A stretch of 50,003 nucleotides of DNA from Thioploca sp. (lineage in GTDB: Bacteria; Pseudomonadota; Gammaproteobacteria; Beggiatoales; Beggiatoaceae): assembly GCA_012032555.1 (NCBI GenBank), contig JAAUSR010000036.1:1-50003 (forward strand). The letters run 5' to 3'. Both the position numbers and the translations under genes were made by a program. A model generated the notes under the pieces. It saw only the letters and a list, made by a program, of their open reading frames with translations, searched no databases and had not been told where the DNA came from. Positions 49,966 to 50,003 of this stretch are shown here, piece by piece. Position 1 is the first letter of the stretch, and every line of letters starts with the position of its first letter.

Positions 49966-50003
49966 ATGAAAATGCAATTGACAGAACTCACAACTGAGCG
50001 CAA
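49966..50003 (+). CDS. Start of an unidentified gene running off the window
   Basis: An ATG preceded by AGGAAA opens a frame MKMQLTELTTER that reaches the window edge. With 12 codons I cannot name it. The start context is reasonable, but this may be chance. Confidence 0.3.
   Translation, partial: MKMQLTELTTER

Overview
The window looks like an AT-rich gammaproteobacterial chromosome, most plausibly a large sulfur bacterium of the Beggiatoa/Thioploca type. That assignment is an inference from three things: gammaproteobacterial gene order (str-S10-spc-alpha ribosomal superoperon; secA-argJ-Nudix/ThiE fusion; gshB), a heavy load of toxin-antitoxin genes, PD-(D/E)XK-type selfish genes and short palindromic repeats, and frequent GTG/TTG starts. 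No rRNA or CRISPR array is present.

Layout. 0-16.5 kb is a patchy accessory region with a few housekeeping genes embedded in it: a secreted protein with a pilin-like C-terminal domain (frameshifted), an Rpn-family nuclease, a PD-(D/E)XK-like gene with fragments elsewhere, gshB, a membrane-anchored TPR protein and an alpha/beta hydrolase. A toxin-antitoxin and repeat island follows (about 7.7-13.2 kb), then argS (frameshifted), a SPOR-domain protein, a truncated relative of the PD-(D/E)XK gene and a Uma2 nuclease. 16.9-23.4 kb holds trpD, a cupin, and the secA-argJ-Nudix/ThiE operon on the minus strand. 23.9-25.9 kb holds gmd and fcl, the two steps to GDP-L-fucose, with fcl frameshifted. 25.9-44.5 kb is an uninterrupted minus-strand run of the str, S10, spc and alpha operons from rpsL to rplQ, including fusA (frameshifted), tuf, secY, rpmJ and rpoA. 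44.5-44.8 kb carries tRNA-Ser(GCU) and tRNA-Arg(ACG) with a terminator. 45-47 kb is a copper-delivery set (a TauE/SafE-like membrane protein divergent from SCO and PCuAC) of the kind that assembles haem-copper oxidases. The window ends with a large AsmA-like protein lacking its usual C-terminus.

The island at 8.1-12.1 kb grew by direct duplication. A block carrying the 3' end of a secreted Cys-rich gene, a divergent XRE regulator and hicBA is present twice. The two XRE genes are identical, and the left block has lost the middle of the secreted gene and the start of hicB. A third, truncated XRE relic follows. A perfect 9-bp inverted repeat lies 47 bp upstream of both intact XRE genes.

Five reading frames (the pilin-domain gene, an XRE relic, argS, fcl, fusA) are each broken by what looks like one missing base in an A/T run. 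Because argS and fusA are essential and otherwise intact, base-calling error is the simplest explanation, so these genes are annotated over their full repaired length.
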